DNA of 64,000 nucleotides from Halichoerus grypus (taxonomy: Eukaryota; Chordata; Mammalia; Carnivora; Phocidae): NCBI RefSeq assembly GCF_964656455.1, contig NC_135721.1:84920754-84984753 (forward strand). Direction: 5' to 3'. The position numbers and the translations under genes were made by a program. This document shows, piece after piece, positions 23,109 to 34,639 of this stretch (positions within the stretch are counted from its first letter, which is position 1; each line of letters starts with the position of its first letter). The notes under the pieces are model-generated. The model saw only the letters and a list, made by a program, of their open reading frames with translations. It had not been told where the DNA came from and made no database searches.

Positions 23109-24120
23109 AAATTATGAGTTAAGTTGTCCTAATAGTTATAGGGCTATTCAAATTATATTTTTTTTTATTGGGTGATTGTGTGTCATTTGTGGTTTTTGAG
23201 GAATTGATCCAAATCTTCTAAGTTGTCAAATTTATGTGTGTGAAGATGTTGGTAGTGTTCCATCTCAACATTTGGATTTCTGCAGGGTCTGTAATGATAT
23301 CCCCTGTTCCATTCCTGTTGTTAATTTGTGTCTTCTCTCTTTTCTTTTCTTTTTTTTAGTCAGTCTAGCTAAAGTTTAGTTTCCTGATTTATTTTAAAAT
23401 ATGAGCTTTATATTTCATTGACTTTTCAGTATTTTCCTGTTTTTAATTTCATTGATTTTTTGCTGTTATCCTTATTATTTCCTTTCTTTTGCTAGCTTTA
23501 TGTGCTTTGTGGTCTTATTCTTCTAGTTTATTGAGGTGAGGTCTTAGATTTTGCTATAAAACTTTTTTTCTAATGTTAATGTTCAATGTTATAAATTTCT
23601 CTCTTAGCACTGCTTTAACTATATCCCCCCATTTTAATTTGTTGTATTTTTATTTTTGTTCTATTCAATGCACTTTTAAAATTTCCTTTAAGACTTTTTA
23701 CTTTGACCCATGGATATTTAGAAGTATGTTTTCTAGATTCTAAGTGTTCTGTCTTGTTAAGGCATCTTTTTCCTGGTGCTTTGTTTATAGAGAATAGACT
23801 TGCCTTGGGGCTCTTTTTGACTATACCCTTCATCTGCACCTTTACAGGCTGCCAGTTTCTCCAGAATATAATTGGAGGTATAAAAGGCATAAAGAAAACC
23901 CAAGGAACCCACTCCTGTGTCATTCCTGAGACACTAGAGTCCCAGCCTTTCTTCCTTCTTCTCACTACCTGTTGGCATCTTATGTTTGTTTTGTGTTTTA
24001 TGTCCAGGTATGAGGAATGGTGAAAGTTAAATTTACTCCAACTTCCTGTGAGAGTTATCTTTAAAAATTTCTGTTGGTCTTTTTTGAGAGTTCTGTACCA
24101 ATTGTGTGTTTTCTGATACC

Positions 24121-24888
24121 AACTGCTATATTCCTTTTTCATTTAATGGAACAAAGAGGGTTGGCAAGTATAACAATACATGACAGTTGTGGAATTTCTC
24201 ACCTTGGCTCCCATGAAAATATCCAGACACAGGAATCATCCTAACTTTCCAAAATTTTTACTCATTTTGAATATTACAGCACGGACCTCTTAGCTAATCT
24301 TATCATTGATTTGGTTCTATTTCCTATGTTTAAAAAACATTTTCTATGTCAAATTGTGCACATTTCCACATTCTTTCAGGTTTCTTTTATTTGTTTATAC
24401 ATCTTAATGCTTTCCTGTATTACATCTAAACTCTGGATGCATTTTTTCATGTCAGATTTTATTTTTGACCTTAGTCCCTTGCATTGTCTCAAAGATGGGA
24501 AAGATGTGACATCTATTTTACTAACTAATATAATTTCTTTCCTGTTCACCCACTTCTTAGTACAGACTTTTGTATAGATAGACTTACAACATATGCCTTC
24601 TAAAGATGTGCGTGAATCACAAGCACCAAATAGCAATAAAATGGGATGGGGAGGATGGTCATAAAGATTCACCGCATGTCACTATCTGAGCTTTCTCTTA
24701 ACTAATGAAATATATCTGAAATCCTCTCTGCCCCCCTTTATTTTGCCATAGTTTTATCTAGAATTCAGACAGTTCCTGAAATTCAAGTTTGTTGCTTGAA
24801 GATATCTCATAAGAATAGAGCAATAGCTTTTCTATAAACCATCCTAATGGTGTTGCCTACATGTTTTCATGTCTTAATTTTACATTTT
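24121..24888. other. Unannotated sequence
   Basis: No repeat or gene confidently recognised. Opposing open frames of 88 and 98 codons at about 24311-24672 have no domain I recognise. Confidence 0.35.
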
Positions 24889-24905
24889 TAAAAGGTTTTT
24901 GCCTT

Positions 24906-25110
24906 GGGCGCCTGGGTGGCTCAGTTGGTTAAGTGACTGCCTTCGGCTCAGGTCATGATCCTGGAGTCCCTGGATCGAGTCCCGCATCGGGCTCCCTGCT
25001 CGGCAGGGAGTCTGCTTCTCCCTCTGACCCTCCCCCCTCTCATGTACTCGCTCTCTCTCATTCTCTCTCTCTCAAATAAATAAATAAATAAAAATCTTTA
25101 AAAAAAAAAA
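24906..25110 (+). mobile_element. Can-SINE, young, CGACTG-type, perfect TSD
   Basis: Starts GGGCGCCTGGGTGGCTCAG and has the second young subfamily's signature (GACTGCCTTCGG, ATCCTGGAGTCCC, GATCGAGTCCCGC). Tail (AAAT)n then A. TSD TAAAAGGTTTTTGCCTT at 24889-24905 and 25111-25127 is perfect. Confidence 0.97.
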
Positions 25111-25127
25111 TAAAAGGTTTTTGCCTT

Positions 25128-27179
25128 ATGAATGCATGAATGGTTAAAATTCTCTCTCTCTCTCTTTATGTGGGTGCAACCATACATAACTTGATCCTAA
25201 TTTGATTTACCCTTTGTGTTCTGTTTCTATATATACACACAAATATTGCCTGTTTTAATTGTAAGCCTGATCTTCACTAAACACTTATAACTGTTGCTTT
25301 CCATGTTATGTAGCACAGTACCCTACAAATGAGATAATAAATGCTTTTTAATGATGATATTTACTTGTGTTTGGAAAAAAAACAAAACATAACTCTGGAG
25401 ACAGTACTTTTGGGTAACAGGCATGTGATAACTTACTTAAATCTTCTTTTGGCAATTTCACCAACATACAAAAGAAGTATAGTAACAGTGATATTTAGAA
25501 TTCACTGGAAGGGAAATATATAATTTGGCAGGCCTAACAGAATGGTAAATGTACTTGAAAACCTTGGTGGGTGTCCTCCCAATTTATGAAAAAGATTTCT
25601 ACAGTTACAGAATATGCCCAGGAAGACCAACCTCTTCCAAAAAAAGAAATAAAATAATCTTAAAACAAGGGGCAAAAAGAGAGAAAGAAACCTCTCATAT
25701 CCTTGTTCAATTTAGTAATACTTACTGTTTATGCATCAGATAACTTTCCCTGTGTTCAATATGATTGGGAATTGAAAAAGTTGTATTAGTTGCAGTACGA
25801 AAACTTAGGCTGATCAGAAAACAGGGTTTGTCACACCTTCCATCAGGCATCATCTTGGTAAGAGTTTTCCAACTGAGATTGCTGAAGCATTATGTATGTT
25901 GGTTTTCAGCTTTGCATCAGATAGTGGGAGACAATGAGAAAGATGCTGGATAGCAGATTGAGATGAGAAGACAGAGTGGCAAAGAGGGTGTTCATCAGAT
26001 AAAGAGGGAAGAAGAAGCAATGTGGTTAAAGTCTGGTGGGTATTGCAGTAGAGACATGGACATTTGTTTAGAGGGTGCCAAGGAGACAGGTTGAGAATTT
26101 TGTTGGAATATCATTGTCAATAATGTCTGCATAGACATAGGACTTGTAGCAATGAATGTATACTTATAAAGGCTAAATAGTGGTTAAATCATTTTTGTTA
26201 GTATTTTTAGTGAGTGAGGAACTGGCCACAATCCTCAACTCTTGGTGTACCCAGACTACCAGTAAACGATTCCATCCTGTGACAGTCCTCGGTCTGATAT
26301 CCCTGTCATTCATTCAACAATAATGTTGCTGGCCTGATTCTATCCCAGGTACTCAGTCAGAAGACCACAAAGAGCACATCCCTAATGAACAATGACAATG
26401 ATTTATTCTGAACTAAGCAAGATATGTCACCTTATTTATTTCTTTGATAGGTCTCACACCAGAATATTAATTATTATATTTACAGAGAGATATATACAAA
26501 ATATTTATTAGAAGGCAGAGACTATTAAAATCTTTCAAGTTTAAAAAAATCTTCCAATTTTTCACTTTTTAACTATCACCTGTTTGATGACATACCATTT
26601 TAATTTTTGTTTCTGAACAGTTTTGTGCTTCCATACCACTCTAAAAATATTTGCTTTTCTTTTCCATCCAGAAAAGATTACTTTTGATGCGAGTATATGT
26701 TGTTATTTGGACATTATTCAAAGAAAATCATTCTTTAAGATCCTCAGGGGCAATGAATATGTCCTATAAACTCTTGTGTATGCACTCAATTGATATTATG
26801 TCTGATTCTGCGTTTGAAATTTTAGTGTAAGAGATCTCTCTGTGTTATAGGAACAAAAAAATAGGAACTGAACAGGAGATAAAATATTAGAAAGGAAACA
26901 AGAACACCATATTAATTAGCATAGGAATACAAGATAAGAATAAAGTCAAAGAAGGAAATAATGAGCTTAATATTTAAGGCAAGGGCACTAGGTGGGTGAT
27001 GTGAACTAGAAGTTATACTCTAGCTTTAATGAGTTGGCATAAAGAGTTATAAGGGGATAAAAACTTCATGGACCAGAACTGCCCCAAATGAGAATGTTTG
27101 TGTCATATGGAGCAAGAAATATAATTATTGTTAAGAATTCATCATAAGTTGTCTTCTTTCTGTTTTATTTTGGGGGGAT
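25128..27179. other. Mostly unique; weak L2 trace at about 26305-26385
   Basis: No gene or clear repeat. CATTCATTCAACAATAATG and TATCCCAGGTACTCAGTC weakly resemble an antisense L2 3' end. A (CT)n run lies at about 25152-25166. Confidence 0.4.
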
Positions 27180-27603
27180 TTTTTATACTGTTTTATTTTT
27201 TTGTATTAGTTTTTTTTATGTACAATGTAGTTTGTTAACATATAGTATAATATTGATTTCAGGAGTAGAATTTAGTGATTCATCACATACATATAATACC
27301 CAGTGCTCATCATAACAAGTGCCCTCCTTAATGCCCATCACCCATTTAACCCACCTCCCCTCCGGCAACCCTCCACTTTGTTCTCTATATTTAAGAGTCT
27401 CTTATGGTTTGCCACCCTCTTTCTCTTTTTTTTCCTTCCTTACCCTATGTTCATCTGTTTTGTTTCTTAAATTCCACAGATGAGTGATTATATGGTATTT
27501 GTCTTTCTCTGACCTATTTCACTTACATAATACTCTCTAGCTCCATCCACATCATTGGAAATGGCAAGATTTCATTCTTCTTGATGGCTGAGTAATATTC
27601 CAT

Positions 27604-27645
<42 letters not shown>

Positions 27646-28250
27646 ACATCTTCTTTATCCATTCATCAGCCAATGGGCATTTAGGTTCTTTCCATAATTT
27701 GGCTATTGATGATAATGCTGCTATAAACATCGGGGTGCATGTGCCCCTTGGAATCAGTATGTTTGTATCCTTAGGGAAATACCTAGTAGTGTGATTGCTG
27801 GATCATAGGGTAGTTCTATTTTTAACTTTTTGAGGAAACTCCATACTGTTTTCCAGAGTGGTTGCACCAGTTTGCATTCCCACCAACAGCGTAAGAGTGT
27901 TCCCCCTTTCTCTGCATCCTCACCAACATCTGTTGTTTCCTCTGTTATTAATTTTAGCCATTCTGACAGGTGTGAGGTGATATCTCATTGTGGTTGTAAT
28001 TTGTATTTCCCTGATGATGAGTGATGGTGAGCATCTTTCCATGGTCTGTTAGCCATCTGGATGTCTTTTTTGGGAAAATGTCTATTTATGTCTCCTGCCC
28101 ATTTCTTAACTGGATTATTTATTTTTTGGGTGTTGAGTTTGATAAATTCTTTATAGATTTTTGATACTAACCCTTTATCAGATATGTCATTTGCAAATAG
28201 GTTTGCTATTCCATAGGTTGCTTTTTAGTTTAGTTGATTGTTTCCTTTGA
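27180..28250 (-). mobile_element. Carnivore-type L1 LINE, 3' end, 5'-truncated, antisense
   Basis: Plus-strand text is the reverse complement of a younger L1 3' end: CCCAGTGCTCATCATAACAA, GTGCCCTCCTTAATGCCC, TAATATTCCATTG, ACCACATCTTCTTTATCC, GCTGCTATAAACATCGGGG, CACCAACAGCGTAAGAGTG and CAATTTGCAAATAGG-type text near 28195 (paraphrased from ORF2 C-terminal region). The match stops near 28250 in ORF2, so the copy is 5'-truncated. The GC/CA microsatellite at 27605-27645 lies inside it. I could not find a clear TSD. Confidence 0.85.
27605..27645 (+). repeat. (GC)n(AC)n microsatellite inside L1
   Basis: GCGCGCGCGC runs into about fifteen AC units. It occupies the position where L1 normally has TTGTATATATATACC, so it probably grew from that alternating site. 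GC plus CA alternation is the classic Z-DNA-prone pattern. Confidence 0.95.
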
Positions 28251-28862
28251 TATGTGATGTTTTGATGCATTACACTCTTCTAGGCATGTACCATAGGAAT
28301 CCAAATATAGCAACACCCCAATTTTCATGAAATTAATAGACTTTCCATACTTTAAATACATAACTGATGAGCCATTTTTATATTTGAAAAAAATAAATTA
28401 GTGCTTTATGATTTTCTTCTATTTAAGAAGGTTTCCTTTTTCCTTTTTTTATAAGAGGAACAGATTATTCATGATCCACTTTAAAAATAGAATATATATA
28501 TATATACACAGAGTATACAAATGCTGAGTATATACACACACACACACAGATACACAAGTCTTAGTAAAGTTAGAAAAAACATAGTATGAGAAGTGCCCAA
28601 TTCACAAATATGAAAAATAAAGTAAGATGTCTTTTTGAAGGTGTTCTTTATTTATTAAATAGTTCATATTAACGTACCTTGAAGGAATAAGCTATCACTT
28701 ATTCTTTTGTAAGTAACATTGTTTGAAACATGTCATGTTAGTGGGTAGTCTCTAAAAGTGATGAAGGATTGAAAATAGACATGAATCATCAGCTTGCCAG
28801 TGGTTTAATGGAGTTTTGAAAGCTATGTTGACCAACACATGCTTTGAAAGATTGAGTTCAGC
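28251..28862. other. Unique sequence with TA and CA runs
   Basis: No family recognised. TA alternation at about 28491-28505 and a CA run at about 28532-28547. Confidence 0.4.
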
Positions 28863-29075
28863 CCAGCATTGTCCAACAGGACTCTCTAGGAGCATGAATA
28901 TTTTCACTATCTGCTCTAAGAGTAGCCACTAGCCACATGTGACTCCTGAGCACTTGAAATGTTTCTTGCGTGAGTGGTAGAGTTAAGTTTTAATTTATTT
29001 AAGTTTAATTAGTTAAAATCAAAATGCAAATAACCACATGTGGCAAGTGGCTACCATATTGGATGGCACAGATTT
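28863..29075 (+). mobile_element. hAT-like non-autonomous DNA transposon
   Basis: AGCATTGTCCAACAGGACT at the left end and TATTGGATGGCACAG at the right end are diverged terminal inverted repeats of the CAGTGCTGTCCAA type. Between them are AGCCACTAGCCACATGTGAC, GAGCACTTGAAATG, and AACCACATGTGGCAAGTGGC. This fits a mammalian hAT-Charlie-type element; I do not give a family name. Confidence 0.6.
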
Positions 29076-29617
29076 AGACAAATGTTGAGTTTTAATCGTA
29101 CACTTCAGATTTTTTTTAAATAAAATTTCTTTCAGGGAACTATAGAAAATTCAAAAGAAGACAATGCTTTGTTACAAACCCAAGCTGAGTGTCTGGCACA
29201 TAGGACTCATCCAGTGTTACTTTTTTCCCTTTCTTTCTTTTATTGTATCATATTATCACAGTCCATACAGATGATATTAAAGCAACATTTAAATTTGGTG
29301 CTCGTGTTTAGCATGATAAGGAAGTATGCAAGAGTAAAACCAAGGTCTTGTGAGTCAGTTGGGATAGATTCTTTTTATAACTCTATCCATGACAAACAAG
29401 GTATTAGAAGAAAGAACTCCCCTCTCTCTTTTCTCCCTCAAAGTGAAGTTGGAGTGTCACCATCTTCCTCCCACCTAGCGCTGTGATTTCATTAAATTAA
29501 ACAATACGAGATTGAGATTTTTACAGTTTAAACACAATTGACTGATGGCAATTTTGTCTAGTTCAGTACAGTAATTAGGAAAAATGTATGGTGGGCTGAA
29601 GGAAAGGCAAACTCCAT
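29076..29617. other. Unannotated unique sequence
   Basis: A 105-codon frame at 29169-29486 has no recognisable domain, no neighbouring exon and ordinary base composition, so it is not called. Confidence 0.4.
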
Positions 29618-29636
29618 TTTAAAGTGTAGTCACCTT

Positions 29637-29773
29637 TCGTATGCCTTCGGCTCAGGTCATGATCCCAGAGTCCTGGGATCAAGTCCTGCATTGGGCTCCC
29701 TACTCCTTGGGAGCCTGCTTCTCCCTCTGCCTCTCTCTCTCTCTGTCTCTCATGAATAAACAAATAAAAAAAA
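29637..29773 (+). mobile_element. 5'-truncated Can-SINE with perfect 19-bp TSD
   Basis: The element begins inside the tRNA-like part, at TCGTATGCCTTCGGCTCAGG; the usual ~35-bp head with GGGGCGCCTGGG is absent. The TSD TTTAAAGTGTAGTCACCTT at 29618-29636 and 29774-29792 is perfect, so the truncation happened at insertion and is not later deletion. The A box is missing, so it is dead for internal promotion. Confidence 0.95.
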
Positions 29774-29792
29774 TTTAAAGTGTAGTCACCTT

Positions 29793-31639
29793 CACATTAT
29801 TATACACTTATTATTCCCAGGAAGTATATTTTTGGGAAAAGTAAACCAAAATAAAAATGTCTATATGAATGTATATATATGCCATAACTTGCCTCCAGAC
29901 TGCAACATAGAGAGTGAATCTCTGTACTCTTTAACAAGAATATGACTTTAAAAATTCTGGTCTCTGTTTCTCTCAGTTAATATATGGCTTAAATTTGCAC
30001 ATAGATGGTATAAATTAAAATTCCAAATCTCCTTCTTTTTGTCAGGAAGAACTTAGGGTCTGATTGTATTCATACCATATACCTAACCCCCTCGGCAGCC
30101 CTTGGAAGAGTGGTGACAAGGTCTTCGGTAAACCATCACACTGACTGCTTTTTACTGTGGGAGGCGTTCTCAGGTTTCCAAGGGTCTGGAAGTTCAAAAC
30201 TGATGATGCTTGTTTGCAGATACAGTAATTTCTAGACGTGGAAGACACAAGCCAGGGGAGAGAGCACAGCATTTGGGCTACCAGTTTCAAGGAGGAATGG
30301 GATAATGGTTGCGCAGAGAGGAGTCTTAAGATCTATACCAACCAGTTTCAGATTCCCCTTTCCTTGTCTTGGTGGGTGGAAAACCCAAGACATGCTACCC
30401 AGAGAGGGTCTATGAAAAACAAAAAAGCAGTGTGACCGACCTGAAGCCATTTGCCTGGGAAATGTCTTTGGGCTGCTGCTGAGAAGCCGGGAGGAAGAAA
30501 ACAGTCATAAAAAGGTGATGGTGCCCCAGGGTGTGTGGGAAGGCAGAGAAGGCAGATTTGAAGCACTGTGGGGGCTCCTTGGGCAGGGCTGTGCCCATGA
30601 GCTGCATCTCCACCGACTGCACATATCTGGGGGCTAAAACCTGGGCTCAGCCTTCATGTGGCCAATGAAAATTGACATTTCCCATATCCCAAGGTTAGCT
30701 TAACAGTAATTAAAGTATCACATTGCACACGATTCTTTCCATTATAATTTAAGTGGATTTTATGCTATTTTAAAAACCATTCTAGTTCCCACTGTGAATA
30801 ATGAATACAAATAAAGTTGAATGTCAGACATGGAATACAAATCATATAAGAAAACCTATAAGTATCCCAAACATCTGCCCCCACCATCCCCATGTCTCAG
30901 GTGCTCTGCTGTCCTCATAAACGGTGGCCCCAGTTTGCTTTTGATGTCAGGCCACCGCACTGGGCCACTTCTGCTCCATTAAGAGTGATAAGGTACTTTC
31001 CACTCTGAGACATCTTTCCAGCTTCCGCAGTATTTCGAGCAATTCATTCATCTTTCTAAGCAGCTAGATGAGACGGTGCCAAGAGGATTTCTGAGGAAAT
31101 AGACAGACACACCTACCCCGAAATCACAGGGTCTTTCAGATATGATTGTTTTTTTTTTTTTTTTAACCACTGAAAGTATGGGGATTTTGCTCAATTCATT
31201 TTCTACACCTTCAGTCAGTGCACTTAAAAATATCCCTGCCTCTCTGAATCTCTAGGAAGGGCTATTTACAGTTATGTTCTCCTCCAATTGAGGATGTGAT
31301 ATTGTCATGTTCTGACTCTAAGTAACACAACAGAAGGTTGACATCAGCACATCTCGCTCATCTCATTGTTGTTTCATGAAATAGGAAGAGAAATTGGAAG
31401 CAGAGCTTCACACGGTCTAGCTTGAAGGATAGCGCAAAAAAGGTTGTGATCTCATAACTCCATTTATAAATGCATGAGGGGGGACAGATTTGGGTGTCTG
31501 CTGCCTTTCACCACAGATATTGAGGAGGAAGAAACCGGGGAGAGGAGCCTCTAGCCCTGCCGTCACTCATTGTAATGCGCAAAAGCTGGAAACAGGGAGT
31601 TGTTTTTAGGTTTTTTTTTTTTTTTTTACTACCCTGAAA
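29793..31639. other. Unannotated unique sequence
   Basis: No repeat family recognised. Poly-T runs at about 31149-31164 and 31611-31627. The 30.2-30.65 kb part is somewhat GC-richer with small overlapping frames on both strands, none with a recognisable domain or flanking splice pattern. Confidence 0.4.
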
Positions 31640-32260
31640 AGCATTAATATTGTCATACAGATGGTCACCTATGTTGGAAGCTTATGAAAGAACTCTAAAT
31701 TGTGGAAAGATTATTCTAAATTTAGGAAAGCATCAACTCCCTAATGCTAAAGGTGGAACCGTGCTGCTAAACATATTAGTGTTTCTTAATTCAAACACCT
31801 GTTCTGCCCGTACGATACATAAGAAAGCTCTTATTTATTGCTTGCGTCTCCAGTTCAGATTTAATCTCACTATAAATTCATCTCATGTTAATTTATGTGC
31901 AAACAAAGACACACACATTTTAAATATCCGAAATGCTGGAAATAAACTTATTTTTAATTTTGTGCTTGTTTTCCATTTGTCAACCAGCAAATGAAAGGAT
32001 TGAATAAATCATGCACTAATTGCCAGCGGTGCTAAATTTAGTGTGAGATCTGGAATCCTTTTGATCAAAACCGCTGAATATGAAATCATCCTCAGCTCTC
32101 TAGGCAACTTTATCTGCCTTTCTATTCTCCATCTGTCAGTCACCTGGGAATTTGTGAACTATTCCATATGTCAGGCTTGTCAATCACAATGGGATGTGGG
32201 AACTATCTGCCTCCTGCATAGGAATTCTTGTTAAAAAATTAATCTGCATTTAACTAGAAG
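31640..32260. promoter_or_regulatory. Candidate conserved non-coding element
   Basis: A repeat-free block with a palindromic TCF/LEF-like TTTTGATCAAAA at 32059-32070, a TGTCAATCAC (reverse GTGATTGACA, PBX/MEIS-like) at about 32179-32188, and a CTGTCAGTCACCTG nearby. Opposed to the surrounding L1-rich DNA it has no low-complexity tracts. Regulatory function is inference from motif content only. Confidence 0.25.
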
Positions 32261-32969
32261 TTCTATATTTTGAATACCATATTGTTGGGTGTTTTGAAAT
32301 TTTTTTCTCTCTGGATAAAGTTAATAGAAATAGATTTTATTTCAATAGTAGAGATCAAAAGTCTTCATTTAAATAACATTTAGAAGCTTGGGGCCGTTAC
32401 ACTTATATCTCATGTTATATATAGCCAGTGGAAAGTGCCTGCACAATATAGCCGCTAAAAGAGAATGCCCCTTTTATGGGAACACTGAATCAGACAGCAA
32501 CCTATCTTAAGTACCCACATTCTAAATACATGTAAATTAAATAGTAGTAAACACATGGACAGCTCATTGTTTTTGAGATCCTTGAATTTATTGAAATATT
32601 TCTGAGAGAAAATGTTTTACCAAAGGTGCTTTATTTTACACTGAAACATACTTAAGATATTTAAATATCTCATTTAAATAAAGAGGCAGGGATACTCGTA
32701 TTCACCACAACGTCATTGCATCCCTATAATATTATTATTCCAACCCAGTTAGGAGAATGGAGGGAAAATAGAGAAACCCTATAATCATATATCAATACAG
32801 GATGTTTAAATATCCACCTCATTTAATTTGAAATGTTTACATATTACATATTTTAACTCTGTCGACTTCTGATAGAATTTGAGATAAAATAAAGCAGTAC
32901 TAATAAAATATTAGAAGAAGATCAAAACATCATGGAAAAAATTATAATGATGCTAGAAATCCAAATGAA
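32261..32969. other. Unannotated AT-rich unique sequence
   Basis: No gene or repeat family recognised. Confidence 0.4.
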
Positions 32970-33155
32970 TGTACAGATCTTATGGCTATGTGACCTGAGT
33001 TATTTCGCTTTGGGGTGCCTGAGTTTCCACATCTGTGATATGTGGACGTGAATAGATACTAATCTATAAGGTTTGGAGGAAGTTGAAATAATATTATGCG
33101 AAACACTTAAGAAATTGCCCGGGAGGTAGACAACACTGAGTAAATATTCCCTACT
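32970..33155 (+). mobile_element. MIR SINE
   Basis: GGCTATGTGACCTGAGTTAT, GTGCCTGAGTTTCCACATCT, AAGGTTTGGAGGAAGTTGAA and GTAGACAACACTGAGTAAAT correspond in order to the MIR core and 3' part. Confidence 0.6.
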
Positions 33156-33477
33156 GTATCGGCAGGCTCAGGATCCATCCCAGGCAGTTTGCAAGAGGGA
33201 ATTTAATACAGGGAGCTAGCCATAGAGACGTTGGAGAGGCTGAGTCCATTTACCACTTGGTACCGCCTGGAAACCAACCAATCATTTCCCTCCACATCTA
33301 ATGCCCTTCAGACTCTTCCAGTTGTACAGAAGAAGGGAAGCCTTAAAATAGCCTGTAGGTGCCCAAGAGCAAAGTTACCTCCAGTTTCCTGGTTGTTACT
33401 GTACGCTATCCAGCCTTGTATCCACCCTTTCTTTCTTTCTTTTTCTTTTTTTACCCTAAATAAGATCGGAAACGTCT
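33156..33477. other. Unassigned; possibly an old LTR-type repeat
   Basis: GAGGGAATTTAATACAGGG resembles text seen in some old mammalian LTRs, but I cannot assign it. A C/T-rich run sits at 33427-33453. Confidence 0.25.
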
Positions 33478-33494
33478 TGAAATTTTGTTTTTTG

Positions 33495-33660
33495 TTTTGT
33501 TTTTAAATATTTTATTTATTAATTTAACAGAGAGAGACACGGTGAGAGAGGGAACACAAACGGGGGAGTGGGAGAGGGAGAAGCAGACTTCTTGCAAAGC
33601 AGGGAGCCTGATGCGGGGCTCGATCCCAGACGCTTAATGACTGAGCCACCCAGGTGCCCC
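33495..33660 (-). mobile_element. Can-SINE with B-box deletion, antisense
   Basis: On this strand the text ...GGGGCTCGATCCCAG joins directly to ACGCTTAATGACTGAGCC. About 33 bp that normally contain CCTGGGATCATGACCTGAGC are missing, with CAG at both ends of the lost part. TSD TGAAATTTTGTTTTT (33478-33492) versus TGAAATCTTGTTTTT (33661-33675) has one mismatch. Confidence 0.92.
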
Positions 33661-33675
33661 TGAAATCTTGTTTTT

Positions 33676-34000
33676 AAAAGAAAAAAAAATATTTCACTTC
33701 AGTTAGCAACACTGCAGAACTATTGTCTAATGATACCTGAATACAGCTCTTAAAAACCAATGTTAGATATGTCAGCACATTTGCCTAGGTTGTTATTCAT
33801 GCAAAAATAGCATAAAAAGCAGAAACTAAAGTCATAGAAAATAAATCAGAAAAATAAAAAAAGATAAAATTTAAAAATTATTTTGCCCTATCATTGTCTG
33901 TTTATTTTCTCAGATATGGTTACTATTTTGTCTAATCAAGATTAACACCTAATATAAGTAGTGTGATAAATAATTGCAAAATTAAACATATGGTTTTGTA
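33676..34000. other. Unannotated AT-rich sequence
   Basis: No repeat family or gene recognised. Confidence 0.4.
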
Positions 34001-34570
34001 TATTATGCAGCCATCAAAAGGAATGAAATCTTGCCATTTGCAACGACGTGGATGGAACTGGAGGGTATTATGCTGAGCGAAATAAGTCAATCAGAGAAAG
34101 ACGTGTATCATATGACCTCACTGATATGAGGAATTCTTAATCTCAGGAAACAAACTGAGGGTTGCTGGAGTGGTGGGGGGTGGGAGGGATGGGATGGCTG
34201 GGTGATAGACATTAGGGACGGTATGTGCTAAGGTGAGCGCTGTGAATTGTGTAAGACTGTTGAATCACAGATCTGTACCTCTTAAACAAATAATACATTA
34301 TATGTTAAAAAAGAAGAAGAAGAAGAGAGTAGGTAGGGAAAAATGAAGGTGGGGAAATCGGAGGGGGAGGCAAACCATGAGAGACTATGGACTCTGAGAA
34401 ACAAACTGAGGGTTCTAGAGGGGAAGGGGTAGAGGGATGGGTTAGCCTGGTGATGGGTATTAAAGAGGGCACATATTGAATGGAGCACTGGGTGTTATAC
34501 GCAAACAATGGATCATGGAACACTACATCAAAAACTGATGATGTAATGTATGGTGATTAACATAACATAA
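34001..34570 (+). mobile_element. Carnivore L1 3' end, 5'-truncated, sense
   Basis: Begins TATTATGCAGCCATCAAAAG (ORF2 C-terminal coding end), passes GATGGAACTGGAGGGTATTA, then the 3'UTR GAGGGTTGCTGGAGTGGTGG, a (GAA)n run at 34311-34327, CATGAGAGACTATGGACTCT, and ends GATGTAATGTATGGTGATTA plus A tail. This is the 3' terminus typical of carnivore L1s. No clear TSD. Confidence 0.93.
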
Positions 34571-34639
34571 AAAAAAAGAATGCATAATCTTATGCTAGAA
34601 ATACAAAAGAAATTCAAGTTAGAGATTTTTTTTTTACAG

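Larger units (their letters stand above)
20205..24120 (-). mobile_element. L1M LINE, ORF2 to 3' end, antisense, carrying three SINEs
   Basis: The plus strand carries reverse-complement L1 text. The 3'-end side is AACCACCATCACGATCAAG...CATCACCTCAGAGATC, then the C-terminal ORF2 side CTCAGCATAATGCTCTTGAA, then the RT region GTCTTGCCTTGTTCCTGATT and GAGGGAAAGCATTTATTC, then the endonuclease side TTTGACCCATGGATATTTAG near 23703. From about 23745 to 24120 the text resembles an L1 5' untranslated part but is less certain. Can-SINEs sit at 20245, 21591 and 22909. A (TTG)n run lies at 22870-22890. All frames are broken. Confidence 0.8.

Noticed and set aside
23615..24142. Longest open frame in the window (175 codons, minus strand)
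   Set aside because: Its C-terminal part lies in antisense-oriented L1 ORF2 text and the rest in L1 5'-like or unassigned DNA. No domain, start context or splice pattern supports a gene.
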